This document shows, piece after piece, positions 19,794 through 28,182 of a stretch of 64,000 nucleotides of DNA. The notes under the pieces were generated by a model. The model made no database searches, had not been told where the DNA came from, and saw only the letters and a list, made by a program, of their open reading frames with translations. The DNA lies in the NCBI RefSeq assembly GCF_029871235.1, contig NZ_SSOM01000026.1, positions 1-64,000 on the forward strand. Reading direction: 5' to 3'. How positions within the stretch are numbered: position 1 is the stretch's first letter; each line of letters opens with the position of its first letter. The DNA comes from Pseudomonas sp. BN411. Lineage in GTDB: Bacteria > Pseudomonadota > Gammaproteobacteria > Pseudomonadales > Pseudomonadaceae. The translations under genes were made by a program, and so were the position numbers.

Positions 19794-19849
19794 GTAGGAG
19801 CGAGCTTGCTCGCGAACGGTTCCGCCTTCGCGAGCAAGCTCGCTCCTAC
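19794..19849. repeat. REP palindrome pair
   Basis: GTAGGAGCGAGCTTGCTCGC and its complement, loop GGTTCCGCC. Follows the SDR stop by a few bases. Confidence 0.9.
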
Positions 19850-19873
19850 GAAGTCATGTGCTGTTGCGAATTC

Positions 19874-19897
19874 AAGGCGCCTTCCGGCGCCTTTTTC
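19874..19897 (+). terminator. Intrinsic terminator after the SDR gene
   Basis: GGCGCC (19876-19881) and GGCGCC (19886-19891) form a 6-bp stem extended by A-T pairs, followed by a T-run. Its T-run touches the end of the convergent BenE gene. Confidence 0.8.
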
Positions 19898-21110
19898 ATT
19901 TGTCCTTGCCAGTGTCGACGTTGAGGATCAGCAGGGTCAGTACCCCGGCGATCAGGCCCCAGAAGGCCGAACCGATGGACAGCAGGGTCATGCCCGAAGC
20001 GGTAACCATGAAGGTGATCAGCGCCGCTTCACGCTCCTTGGGCTCCTGCATGGCGGCGGTCAGGCCGTTGCTGATGGAGCCGAACAACGCCAGGGCAGCG
20101 ATGGACAGCACCAACTCCTTGGGCAGGGCGGCGAAGAGCGCCGCCAGGGTTGCGCCGAAAGTGCCGGCGATGCCGTAGAAAATCCCGCACCAGACGGCGG
20201 CGGTGTAGCGCTTGTTGCGGTCCTCGTGGGCATGGGGCCCGGTGCAGATGGCCGCGCTGATGGCCGCCAGGTTGATGCCGTGGGAGCCGAAGGGCGCCAG
20301 CAGCAGCGAGGCGATGCCGGTCACCGAGATCAGCGGCGAGGCGGGTACCTGATAGCCGTCGGCGCGCAGCACCGCGATACCGGGAATGTTCTGCGAGGCC
20401 ATGGCCACCACGAACAGGGGGATGCCGATGCTGATTACCGCCGTGACGGAGAATTCAGGTGTGGTCCACACAGGTTCGGCCAGGGCGAACTCGAAGCCGT
20501 TGAAATCCAGCAGGCCCAGCGCCGCCGCCATCACGCAGCCCACTACGAGCGCCACCAGCACGGCGTAGCGTGGCTGCAGGCGCTTGAACAGTAAGTAGCT
20601 GAAGAACATCGCCAGGACCAGGGTGGTGCGATGCTGGGCGGCGATGAAGATTTCACTGCCGATCTTGAACAGGATGCCCGCCAGCAGGGCCGCCGCCAAG
20701 GACGCTGGAAGGCGGCGCATCAGGCGCTCGAAGCCCCCGGTCAGACCCACCAGCGCGAGCAGGGCGGCGCAGACGACGAAAGCGCCGATGGCCTCGCCGT
20801 AGCTCACACCCGGCAGGCTGGTGATCAGCAGGGCCGCGCCCGGCGTGGACCAGGCAACGACTATGGGCGTGCGGTAGCGCAGGGAGAGGCCGACGGTGGT
20901 CAGGGCCATGCCGATGGACAGCGCCCAGATCCAGGAGGAGATCTGCGCGCTGCTGAGCCCCGCGGCCTGGCCGGCCTGGAACATCAGCACCAGGGAACTG
21001 GTGTAGCCGGTGAGCATGGCGATGAACCCCGCCACCACGGCAGAAGGCGAAGAGTCGGCCAGGGGGCGCAGCCGTGCGGGGTTGGCCGGGGATTCGGACA
21101 CTTGGGTCAT
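19896..21110 (-). CDS. Benzoate:H+ symporter, BenE family
   Basis: 404 residues with about 12 hydrophobic segments. The N-terminal VVAGFIAMLTGYTSSLVL and the middle SWIWALSIGM / VAWSTPGAALL segments are typical of BenE. No benzoate catabolic genes are adjacent, so the substrate may be another aromatic or unrelated acid. Its ATG shares one base with the stop of the upstream LysE-type gene (TGATG), so the two are translationally coupled. Confidence 0.85.
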   Translation of the reverse strand: MTQVSESPANPARLRPLADSSPSAVVAGFIAMLTGYTSSLVLMFQAGQAAGLSSAQISSWIWALSIGMALTTVGLSLRYRTPIVVAWSTPGAALLITSLPGVSYGEAIGAFVVCAALLALVGLTGGFERLMRRLPASLAAALLAGILFKIGSEIFIAAQHRTTLVLAMFFSYLLFKRLQPRYAVLVALVVGCVMAAALGLLDFNGFEFALAEPVWTTPEFSVTAVISIGIPLFVVAMASQNIPGIAVLRADGYQVPASPLISVTGIASLLLAPFGSHGINLAAISAAICTGPHAHEDRNKRYTAAVWCGIFYGIAGTFGATLAALFAALPKELVLSIAALALFGSISNGLTAAMQEPKEREAALITFMVTASGMTLLSIGSAFWGLIAGVLTLLILNVDTGKDK

Positions 21111-21727
21111 CAGATCTTTCCGTTGACGTCGACCAGGATGGGGTAGAGCGAAGCCACCAGCAGCAGGGCCATGCCGATGTTGAACAGGCGCAGTATGCGC
21201 GGTTCGGACAGCCAGCGACGCATCAGGCTGCCAGCCACCGTCCAGAGGCCGACGCTGGGGCAGTTGACCAGGGCGAACAGCGCGGCGATCAGGACCACAT
21301 TGACCACGAAGTTTTCCTGCGGCGTGTAGGTGGTGATGGCGCCGATGGCCATGACCCAGGCCTTGGGGTTGACCCACTGGAAGGCCGCGGCCTGGAGGAA
21401 GGTGAAGGGCTTCGGCCGTTTCTCGGAGTTGTTGGCGTCCGGTGCGCCTGAGCCGGCGATCTTCCAGGCGAGGTAGAGCAGGTAGGCGGCGCCGATGTAG
21501 CGCAGCGCGATGTAGAGTTCGGGGATCTGCCGGAACACCTGGGAAAGTCCCAGGCCCACGGCCATCACCAGCACCATGAAGCCGAGGCTGATGCCGAGCA
21601 TGTGCGGCACGCTGCGGCGCACACCGAAGTTCACGCCGGAGGCGAGCAGCATCATGTTGTTGGGGCCGGGGGTCACCGAGGTGACGAAGGCGAAGAGGAT
21701 GAAGGCGAAGATCAGTTCCAGGCTCAT
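21110..21727 (-). CDS. LysE/RhtB-family amino-acid exporter
   Basis: 205 residues, about six membrane helices. The family signature FVTSVTPGPNNMML is at residues 14-27, and FQWVNPKAWVMAIG marks the middle. Exports amino acids or derivatives. First gene of a two-gene unit with the BenE-type transporter. Confidence 0.88.
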   Translation of the reverse strand: MSLELIFAFILFAFVTSVTPGPNNMMLLASGVNFGVRRSVPHMLGISLGFMVLVMAVGLGLSQVFRQIPELYIALRYIGAAYLLYLAWKIAGSGAPDANNSEKRPKPFTFLQAAAFQWVNPKAWVMAIGAITTYTPQENFVVNVVLIAALFALVNCPSVGLWTVAGSLMRRWLSEPRILRLFNIGMALLLVASLYPILVDVNGKI

Positions 21728-21874
21728 GGCGGTCACCTTGTCGTTGTGTCCGCAGACTAAAGCTTGGGAACTTGCAACGTCCCCGTACAGCAACACGCGC
21801 GTTGAGCGATACAGTCGATTGGCACCTGGGGGATCTGCGGCTACTGTGTTGGTTTTCCGCCTGGAGAGACGCAC

Positions 21875-22504
21875 ATGGACGAGAATCCCTACGCCGCGCC
21901 GCGGGTGGATCTGGTCGAGGATGCCGGTCCACGGCAGATGAACGGCTGGACCCCGGGAAACCTCAAGCTGCTGGGCTGGCTGAGCCTGGTCAGCGCGGTG
22001 GGCACCCTGGTCATTACCGGTTTCGCGGTGGCCGCCGGTGTCACCGAGGACCCACGGCTGGTCAGCGTTTCCGACTGGATTGGCGTGGCCCTGACCTTCC
22101 TCGGCTGCTACCTGCTGATCCGCTTCAAGCTGTTCGCCGAGGCGCGGTTCTCCGCCGAAGGGCTGGCGCCGCCAATCTGGGCGGTGATCGTCGTCAGCCT
22201 GGGAATCGAAGTACTGGACCTGCTGATGGGCGATGCCAGTACCGAACCCGGTTGGCCGATGCTGCTCTACTTCGGGGTGATTGCCTTGCTGGGAGCCCTG
22301 ACCGCGTGGTTCGGGATACGTCTGCTGAAGGTGCAGAACGTCTATCCGGTGTTTCGTGTGATGGCCTGGCTGGACCTGGTCGGCGGGATCATGATGGCCA
22401 CCATCGTGCTGATGATGCTGGGCCTGTTGCCGCTGATCGCCAGCAGCGTGGCGATGATGCTGGTGTTCTTCCGTGGCGCGCGGGAGCTGGAGCCTTCGCT
22501 CTAG
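21875..22504 (+). CDS. Membrane protein of unknown function
   Basis: 209 residues. A polar N-terminal stretch (MDENPYAAPRVDLVEDA) that resembles the NPYAAP leader of several DUF membrane proteins is followed by six hydrophobic segments from about residue 35 on. No catalytic motif seen. Ribosome site CTGGAGAG. Its stop overlaps the convergent MarR gene by 4 bp. Confidence 0.7.
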   Translation: MDENPYAAPRVDLVEDAGPRQMNGWTPGNLKLLGWLSLVSAVGTLVITGFAVAAGVTEDPRLVSVSDWIGVALTFLGCYLLIRFKLFAEARFSAEGLAPPIWAVIVVSLGIEVLDLLMGDASTEPGWPMLLYFGVIALLGALTAWFGIRLLKVQNVYPVFRVMAWLDLVGGIMMATIVLMMLGLLPLIASSVAMMLVFFRGARELEPSL

Positions 22505-22956
22505 CCTTCCGAGGCTTCTCCCTGGCGTGCGGTGCACAGCGCCTGGTTGACCTCCAGCCAGCCGCGCACCGCTTCCTCCCCGGCTTCGCCAAAGGCGCGT
22601 TGCAACAGGCGCGCCTGTTCCCGGCGCAGGGCCTGTTCCAGCTTCGCCCCTTCACTGGTGAAGCCGAGCATGCGCTTACGCTTGTCGTCGATCGCGGCCA
22701 CGCTTTCCACCAGCTTCAACTCGACCAGTTGCCGTAGCGGCGTGTTCAGCGCCTGCTTGGTCACGCCCAGGTAGCCCAGCAACTCCTTGACGCTCAGCCC
22801 CGGGTACTTGGCGATGAAGAACAGGATGCGGTGATGCACCCGCGACAGGCCTCGGCGGGCGAGGATTTCGTCCGGCTTGCTGGTGAAGGCCTGGTAGCCG
22901 AAGAAGAAGGCTTCCATGGCGGCTTGCTGAATGGTGGGATTTTTCAGGTCAAGCAT
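22501..22956 (-). CDS. MarR-family transcriptional regulator
   Basis: 151 residues. Winged HTH around residues 45-100 (VKELLGYLGVTKQALNTPLR, then LVELKLVE and the wing DDKRKR). Divergent from the aminotransferase at 23039 across 82 bp, so it probably controls that gene or itself. Confidence 0.82.
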   Translation of the reverse strand: MLDLKNPTIQQAAMEAFFFGYQAFTSKPDEILARRGLSRVHHRILFFIAKYPGLSVKELLGYLGVTKQALNTPLRQLVELKLVESVAAIDDKRKRMLGFTSEGAKLEQALRREQARLLQRAFGEAGEEAVRGWLEVNQALCTARQGEASEG

Positions 22957-23038
22957 ATTGACGTATCTGTCGCGGTCGTCGTAGTTTCGGTCAAGCAGTT
23001 TGACTTAATTTCCTCGCTTCCGCACCCGGTGACAATCC

Positions 23039-24205
23039 ATGGCCTTCTCCGAACGCATCGCCCGCCTGAAAAGCTCCCTGATCCGCGAAATCCTTGCAGC
23101 CGCCCAGCGTCCGGAAGTGATGTCCTTCGCTGGAGGCCTGCCGGCCGAGCCGATGCTGCCGAAGGTGGATTGGGACGAGATGCCGGCCAGCATGGGCCAG
23201 TACGGCATGAGCGAAGGCGAGCCGGCGCTGCGTGAAGCCATTGCCGCCGAAGCGCGAGCCCTCGGCGTGCCCTGCGAAGCGAGCCAGGTGCTGATCGTCA
23301 GCGGCTCCCAGCAGACCCTGGACCTGGCCTCCAAGCTGTTCATCGATCCGGGCACCGAAGTACTGCTGGAGGCCCCGACCTACCTGGCGGCCCTGCAGGC
23401 GTTCCAGCTGTTCGGCGCCGATTGCATCGCCGTCCCCCAGGAAGCCGACGGCCCCGAGATCGCGGCTCTGCGCCAGCGCCTGCAGCAGCACAAGCCGTCC
23501 TTTGCCTACCTGATCCCGACTTTCCAGAATCCGTCCGGCACCCGCTACAGCGAGGCCAAGCGCGATGCGGTCGCCGCGTTGCTGGACGAGTTCGGCGTCA
23601 CCCTGATTGAAGACGAGCCCTATCGCGAGCTGGTGTTCGATGAAGGCGCCGCCACTCCCATCGTCAGCCGTCTGAAGAAGGCCAGCTGGATCTACACCGG
23701 TACCGTGTCCAAGACCCTGCTGCCGGGCCTGCGCGTGGGCTTCCTGATCGCCACACCGGATCTCTTCCCGCACCTGCTGCGCCTGAAGCAGTCCGCCGAC
23801 CTGCACACCAACCGCATCGGCCAGTGGCAGGCGCTGCAGTGGTTCGGTACCGAGCAGTACCGTCAGCACCTGGCCGAGCTGCGTGACTTTTACCGCGTGC
23901 GCCGTGATTCCATGCAGGCGGCGCTGGAAGAGCACTTCGGCGAGCTGGCCACCTGGGAAATCCCCCAGGGCGGGCTGTTCTTCTGGCTGACCCTGAAGCA
24001 GCCGCTGGACACCCGCACGCTGCTCAAGCCGGCGCTGGAGCAGAATGTCGCCTTCATGCCGGGCGAACCTTTCTTCATCGATCCGGACCAGCACCCGGGC
24101 CACCTGCGCCTGAACTTCAGCCACGTAGCACCCGAGCGGCTGGGCGAAGGCCTGAAGCGGCTCGCGGGTGTCATCCGTCAAGCCCAGGCAGCGGAAGCTG
24201 CCTGA
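23039..24205 (+). CDS. PLP-dependent aminotransferase (class I/II, 2-aminoadipate/valine type)
   Basis: 388 residues. The PLP-binding lysine lies in TGTVSKTLLPGLRVG; FQNPSGTRY and EDEPYRELVF are the conserved substrate/PLP segments. The stand-alone domain is like the aminotransferase half of MocR proteins (LysN/2-aminoadipate aminotransferase type) but without a GntR domain. Substrate not determinable. Followed 20 bp later by a GST gene, likely co-transcribed. Confidence 0.85.
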   Translation: MAFSERIARLKSSLIREILAAAQRPEVMSFAGGLPAEPMLPKVDWDEMPASMGQYGMSEGEPALREAIAAEARALGVPCEASQVLIVSGSQQTLDLASKLFIDPGTEVLLEAPTYLAALQAFQLFGADCIAVPQEADGPEIAALRQRLQQHKPSFAYLIPTFQNPSGTRYSEAKRDAVAALLDEFGVTLIEDEPYRELVFDEGAATPIVSRLKKASWIYTGTVSKTLLPGLRVGFLIATPDLFPHLLRLKQSADLHTNRIGQWQALQWFGTEQYRQHLAELRDFYRVRRDSMQAALEEHFGELATWEIPQGGLFFWLTLKQPLDTRTLLKPALEQNVAFMPGEPFFIDPDQHPGHLRLNFSHVAPERLGEGLKRLAGVIRQAQAAEAA

Positions 24206-24225
24206 CCACCGGGGAGGGAGTAGCG

Positions 24226-24828
24226 ATGTACAAGGTTTATGGCGACTACAAATCCGGCAACTGCTACAAGGTCAAGCTGATCCTCAACCTGCTCGGCCAG
24301 CCGTATCAGTGGATTCCGGTGGACATTCTCAAGGGTGAGACCCAGAGCGCCGAATTCCTGGAGAAGAACCCCAACGGCAAGATCCCGGTACTGGAGCTGG
24401 AAGATGGCACGACCCTGTGGGAGTCCAACGCCATCCTGAATTTCCTCGCCGAAGGCACCGACCTGCTGCCCGCCGAGCCGCGCCTGCGTACCCAGGTACT
24501 GCAGTGGCAGTTCTTCGAGCAGTACAGCCACGAGCCCTATGTCGCAGTGGCGCGATTCATCCAGCTGTACCAGGGCATGCCGGAAGATCGCCTGGAGGAG
24601 TACAAGGTCTGCCAGGTGCGTGGGAACAAGGCACTGAAGGTGATGGAGAAGCAGCTGCAGCGCACGCCGTACCTGGTGGGCGACCAGTACTCCATCGCTG
24701 ATATCGCCCTCTACGCCTACACCCATGTGGCCCACGAAGGCGGATTCGACCTCTCCGGCTACCCGGCGATCCTCGCCTGGCTGGACCGAGTGGCCAGCCA
24801 CCCGCGCCATGTGGGCATGTTCGGCTGA
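24226..24828 (+). CDS. Glutathione S-transferase
   Basis: 200 residues. Thioredoxin-like N-terminal domain with SGNCYKVKL and the glutathione-contacting NPNGKIPVLEL and WESNAIL; all-helical C-terminal domain with the ...YSIADIALYAYTH N-capping motif. Good GGGAGG ribosome site. A terminator follows immediately. Confidence 0.88.
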   Translation: MYKVYGDYKSGNCYKVKLILNLLGQPYQWIPVDILKGETQSAEFLEKNPNGKIPVLELEDGTTLWESNAILNFLAEGTDLLPAEPRLRTQVLQWQFFEQYSHEPYVAVARFIQLYQGMPEDRLEEYKVCQVRGNKALKVMEKQLQRTPYLVGDQYSIADIALYAYTHVAHEGGFDLSGYPAILAWLDRVASHPRHVGMFG

Positions 24829-24844
24829 GGTTCTCTGATTCACG

Positions 24845-24870
24845 AAAAAAGCCGGCGCAAGCCGGCTTTT
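24845..24870 (+). terminator. Intrinsic terminator after GST gene
   Basis: AAAAAAGCCGGC-GCAA-GCCGGCTTTTT: stem GCCGGC (24851-24856 / 24861-24866), tetraloop, T-run. Confidence 0.92.
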
Positions 24871-25001
24871 TCGTCTCTGGCAGACAGCGAGCGCCAGGCG
24901 GAAATCAGTTGCTCCGGGCTGTCCGGTGTTCAAGGTCCGGGAACCGCTCGCGGTGAGCCGCAATACTGTTCACGACCTGGCTGCAGGTTGTTCTCATCTT
25001 A

Positions 25002-25015
25002 TTGATTGGAATCAA
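25002..25015 (+). promoter_or_regulatory. Perfect Anr/Dnr (FNR) box upstream of bacteriohemerythrin
   Basis: TTGAT-TGGA-ATCAA, an exact match to the TTGAT-N4-ATCAA consensus. Its centre is about 41 bp before a start site expected from the -10-like TAGCCT at 25038-25043, the class II activator position. Implies induction under low oxygen. Confidence 0.85.
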
Positions 25016-25096
25016 GATTTTCCCCGCTGTCAGCCACTAGCCTACCGGCCGTTTCGAAATTTCAGACAATGCCGGGCGGCGCGGTGAGGAGAGCAA

Positions 25097-25558
25097 GTGG
25101 CGTATCTCGAGTGGGAAAGTGATCTGGACACCGGCATCGAGGTCATCGATGGCCAGCACAAGCGCATCGTCGAGATGATCAACGACTTGCATGCCGCCCA
25201 GTTGCAGATGGACAAGGCGGCTGTCGCCCGGGTGATCGAGGAAGTAGTCGACTACACGTTGTCGCACTTCGCCTTCGAAGAAACCCTGCTGGAAGATGCC
25301 GGTTACCAGTTCAGCCGGGCCCACAAGAAGGTCCACGAACTGTTCATCCGGCGAGTGAACGTGTTCCGCACACGTCATCAGGCTGGTGATGATGTGGCCG
25401 ACGAACTCAAGGATCTGCTCGGTCGCTGGCTGTTCAATCACATCCGCAACGACGACGCCAACTACGTCGAAGCGGTCAAGGCCAACATGCAGCAGTTGAC
25501 TCGGGATGACAGCAGCGGCGGCTGGCTATCGCGCTCGATGAGACGCTTCTTCGCTTGA
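25097..25558 (+). CDS. Bacteriohemerythrin
   Basis: 153 residues, GTG start at 25097 behind GAGGAG. The full set of di-iron ligands is visible: His21, His57, Glu61, His76, His80, His115 and Asp120. A reversible oxygen-binding protein. A perfect Anr box upstream argues for an oxygen delivery or storage role in microoxic growth, as reported for the PA1673 protein of P. aeruginosa. The C-terminal 20 residues beyond the fold are basic/aromatic (WLSRSMRRFF) and could contact a membrane or partner. Confidence 0.92.
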   Translation: MAYLEWESDLDTGIEVIDGQHKRIVEMINDLHAAQLQMDKAAVARVIEEVVDYTLSHFAFEETLLEDAGYQFSRAHKKVHELFIRRVNVFRTRHQAGDDVADELKDLLGRWLFNHIRNDDANYVEAVKANMQQLTRDDSSGGWLSRSMRRFFA

Positions 25559-25660
25559 GTGCTTGTTGCGGCCTCTTTTCGGCATTCATGGCGGACCTAC
25601 CGGCCCTGTACTAAGTTGGACGCTCCAGCCTGCCAACAGGCGTTTCCGGGAGTGTCGACC

Positions 25661-26008
25661 ATGAAATATCGAGGCAGCTGCCACTGCGGGAAGATCGCCT
25701 TCGAAGTGGAAGGCACCCTGGAGCAGGTCATGGAGTGCAACTGCTCGTTGTGCAGCCGGCGCGGTTACCTGCTCTGGTTCGTCCCGCGCGAGCAGCTCAA
25801 GCTCGCCACGCCCGAGTCCGATCTTTCCACCTATCGCTTCAATCGCATGCATATCGCCCACCACTTCTGCGCCAATTGCGGCTGCGCGCCCTTCGGCGAG
25901 GCCACCGATCCGAAGGGAAAGGCCGTGGCCGCGGTGAACGTGCGCTGCCTGGAGGACGTGCCCCTGGACGGTCTCAAGGTGGTGAAGGTGGACGGGCGGA
26001 GTTTCTAG
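25661..26008 (+). CDS. GFA-family (glutathione-dependent formaldehyde-activating-like) zinc protein
   Basis: 115 residues. Zinc-binding cysteines in SCHCGK, ECNCSLCSRRG and CANCGC define the Mss4-like GFA fold. The family is named for glutathione binding, but most members, including this one, have no proven reaction. ATG 25661 chosen because it starts directly at MKYRGSCHCG; upstream frame is non-conserved-looking. Stops 4 bp into a convergent small gene. Confidence 0.85.
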   Translation: MKYRGSCHCGKIAFEVEGTLEQVMECNCSLCSRRGYLLWFVPREQLKLATPESDLSTYRFNRMHIAHHFCANCGCAPFGEATDPKGKAVAAVNVRCLEDVPLDGLKVVKVDGRSF

Positions 26009-26241
26009 TCGGCGAAGCTCAGGCCGCTGACCAGGCCGCTGTCGAACAGCCTGCCGAGCGCCTCGCCGGCTTCGGCTTCGTGCCCTTGCCAGGGGCAGGC
26101 AGCCAGCACCCAAAGGCCGGCATCGGGCTGTTCCAGCTGGCCACCGAAGCGCGCGACCAGGAGGTGCAGATGCTGTTGCAGCTTTCTCGCGCTCCGGTGC
26201 TGTGCGTGGATCAGGATTGTGCAGGGCGTTGTGGTCGACAT
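26005..26241 (-). CDS. Small conserved-looking protein, function unknown
   Basis: 78 residues, no signal peptide or membrane helix. Contains several histidines in the first half (HAQHRSARKLQQHLHLL). Tail-to-tail 4-bp overlap with the GFA gene and an upstream GGAGATGG ribosome site support a real gene, but I do not recognise the family. Confidence 0.55.
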   Translation of the reverse strand: MSTTTPCTILIHAQHRSARKLQQHLHLLVARFGGQLEQPDAGLWVLAACPWQGHEAEAGEALGRLFDSGLVSGLSFAD

Positions 26242-26381
26242 GGTCCATCTCCTTCCGAGAGGCGTGAGCCGGGGAATGTTTGGAGATGCCAGCTTGCGCG
26301 CGCCATCGTGACAATCCGATAGCCAATCGCCCGGAATACACCGGGGCCAATCCCGGATTGGCCTCTGCGCCGAGCGGAAAC

Positions 26382-26409
26382 AAAAAAGCCGGCTTGCGCC
26401 GGCTTTTTC
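26382..26409 (-). terminator. Bidirectional terminator downstream of folE
   Basis: AAAAAAGCCGGC-TTGC-GCCGGCTTTTT: stem 26388-26393 / 26398-26403, with A-run left and T-run right, so it can stop folE on the minus strand. Confidence 0.88.
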
Positions 26410-26423
26410 GGGGGTAGCGAAAC

Positions 26424-26972
26424 TCAGTTGTTGATCAGGCTGAGGAATTCGCTACGGGTGGCGGCGTTTTCGCGGAATTCGCCGAGCATCACCGAAGTGA
26501 CCATGGAGGAATTCTGCTTCTCCACGCCGCGCATCATCATGCACATGTGCTGGGCTTCGATGACCACTGCGACGCCCAGGGCGCCAGTGACCTGCTGGAT
26601 GGCTTCAGCGATCTGGCGGCTGAGGTTTTCCTGAATCTGCAGGCGGCGGGCGTACATGTCGACGATGCGCGCCACCTTGGACAGGCCCAGCACCTTGCCG
26701 TTGGGGATGTAGGCCACGTGGGCCTTGCCGATGAACGGCAGCAGGTGGTGCTCGCAGAGCGAGTACAGCTCGATGTTCTTCACCAGCACCATTTCGCTGT
26801 TGTCGGAGCTGAACAGGGCGCCGTTGGTGACTTCTTCCAGCGTCTGCTGATAGCCGCGGCAGAGGTACTGCATCGCCTTGGCGGCACGCTTCGGAGTATC
26901 GAGCAGGCCTTCGCGGGAGACATCCTCGCCGAGCTGGCCGAGGATCGCGGTGTAATTCTGTTCCAGGGACAT
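26424..26972 (-). CDS. folE: GTP cyclohydrolase I
   Basis: 182 residues. First step of pterin/folate synthesis: GTP to dihydroneopterin triphosphate plus formate. Zinc and catalytic residues are in [10 protein letters not shown] and in [11 protein letters not shown]. Pseudomonas genomes usually carry two folE genes; the location next to bacteriohemerythrin matches the copy named folE2 in PAO1. Start ATG 26972. Confidence 0.95.
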   Translation of the reverse strand: MSLEQNYTAILGQLGEDVSREGLLDTPKRAAKAMQYLCRGYQQTLEEVTNGALFSSDNSEMVLVKNIELYSLCEHHLLPFIGKAHVAYIPNGKVLGLSKVARIVDMYARRLQIQENLSRQIAEAIQQVTGALGVAVVIEAQHMCMMMRGVEKQNSSMVTSVMLGEFRENAATRSEFLSLINN

Positions 26973-27055
26973 GGAAATTCCTGTGGGGGTTTACGCAAAG
27001 GCGCAGGGTAGGGCGCGAAGGGGCGGCTGGCAAGGGCGCCATGCGCCAGCGTGAG

Positions 27056-27394
27056 TCATTTTTCGGGCGCGGGCAGACGGCTGGCCCAATGCTCGGCCCA
27101 TTCCGCCAGCGGCAGGCAGTGCAGCGCCAGTTCTTTGCCGTCCGCCGTCAGCTCATAGCCCGCCTCGCCGTTTTCCACCAGCAGCGCCTGACGTAATTCT
27201 CCCAGGCGGGTGTTGAGAACCGAGGGTGACAGGCCTTCGCAGCGCGCCTGCAAGTCGCGAAAGGTCGCCGGTCCCTGGTGCAGTTCCCAGAGGATACGCA
27301 GGCTCCAGCGTCGGCCGAGGAGGTCGAGCAGCGCCATGATCGGCCGCCCGCTGGTGGAACCGCGAACCGGTTGGCCGGGAAGGGGTGTGGTCAT
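27056..27394 (-). CDS. HxlR-family transcriptional regulator
   Basis: 112 residues. Winged HTH typical of HxlR/YtfH: LLGRRWSLRILWEL, then FRDLQARCEGLSPSVLNTRL and a wing EAGYELTADGKEL. Divergent from a carboxymuconolactone-decarboxylase-family gene with two 17-bp palindromes between them. Confidence 0.88.
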   Translation of the reverse strand: MTTPLPGQPVRGSTSGRPIMALLDLLGRRWSLRILWELHQGPATFRDLQARCEGLSPSVLNTRLGELRQALLVENGEAGYELTADGKELALHCLPLAEWAEHWASRLPAPEK

Positions 27395-27407
27395 GGTCGT
27401 TCCTGTT

Positions 27408-27458
27408 GCTTCTAATTTAGTAGCAAGTCTTGATTCTGAGTGCTACGTTTTCGGTAGC
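27408..27458. promoter_or_regulatory. Two 17-bp palindromes, candidate HxlR operators
   Basis: GCTTCTAATTTAGTAGC (27408-27424; 7 of 8 pairs) and GCTACGTTTTCGGTAGC (27442-27458; outer 5 bp exact) share GCTnC...GnAGC ends and are spaced 34 bp start to start, about three helical turns, between the HxlR gene and its divergent partner. Inference from symmetry and location. Confidence 0.6.
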
Positions 27459-27483
27459 GTATCAGTCCAACAGGAGTACCGCC

Positions 27484-28038
27484 ATGAACGAACCTCGCAT
27501 CCAGCCCGTCGAGGCCCCCTACGATCCGGACATCCAGGCCGCCTTCGACCGGGTGATGTCAGGCGCACCGCCCCTGCTGCTGTTCCGCTGCGTCGCGCGC
27601 AATCCGCGCGTGCTGCAGCGGATGATGGCCGGCGGGCTGCTGGATCGCGGAAGCATCAGCCTGCGTGAACGAGAACTGCTGATCCTGCGCAGCACCGCCC
27701 GTTGCGGCGCCGAGTACGAATGGGGCGTGCATGTGGCGGCGTTCAACGCCAAAGCGGGGTTCAGCCCGGCCCAACTGGCCGACACCTGCCGGGTGCCGGT
27801 GGATGCTGGGATTTGGGATGAGTCGGAGTTGGTATTGCTGGCCATGGCCGATGCCCTGCATGAGCAGGCGGATATCGACGACGACCTGTGGCAGCGCCTG
27901 CGCGGGTACTTCAGTGAGGAGCAACTGGTGGAGTGCGTGATGCTGGCGGGCTTCTATCACGCAGTGTCTTTCCTGGTGAAAGGCCTGCGGGTGGCACTGG
28001 AGAATTTTGCGCCGAGGTTCCCGCTAGTGGACCAGTGA
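27484..28038 (+). CDS. Carboxymuconolactone decarboxylase (AhpD-like) family protein
   Basis: 184 residues, all-helical. AhpD-like core: RERELLILRSTARCGAEYEWGVH, whose ERELLIL...R...EW(G)VH residues match the family, although the CxxC of true AhpD is absent (only one Cys here). The second helix pair ends ECVMLAGFYHAVSFLVKGL. Probably a small-molecule decarboxylase/hydroperoxide-type enzyme controlled by the divergent HxlR regulator. ATG 27484 after CAGGAG. Confidence 0.8.
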   Translation: MNEPRIQPVEAPYDPDIQAAFDRVMSGAPPLLLFRCVARNPRVLQRMMAGGLLDRGSISLRERELLILRSTARCGAEYEWGVHVAAFNAKAGFSPAQLADTCRVPVDAGIWDESELVLLAMADALHEQADIDDDLWQRLRGYFSEEQLVECVMLAGFYHAVSFLVKGLRVALENFAPRFPLVDQ

Positions 28039-28044
28039 GGATCG

Positions 28045-28179
28045 AGGATCTCGCGAGCTAGAGCGAGGCAAGGCAAAAACTGCCGAGGAAGCGGACTGGG
28101 CTCGCACACGAGTTTACGACTGTAAATGAGCATTCCGAGGCTGTTTTTAACGCAGCATCGCCGACGCGCAGCAGATCCT
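28045..28179 (-). repeat. Dispersed palindromic repeat, copy B (inverted)
   Basis: Arms AGGATCT (28045-28051) and AGATCCT (28173-28179) pair exactly. Read on the minus strand the core GGAATGCTCATTTACAG...GTCCGCTTCCTCGGC matches copies at 16844 and 50734, with about 15 extra bases in the middle. Lies between convergent gene ends. Confidence 0.85.
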
Positions 28180-28182
28180 TGG

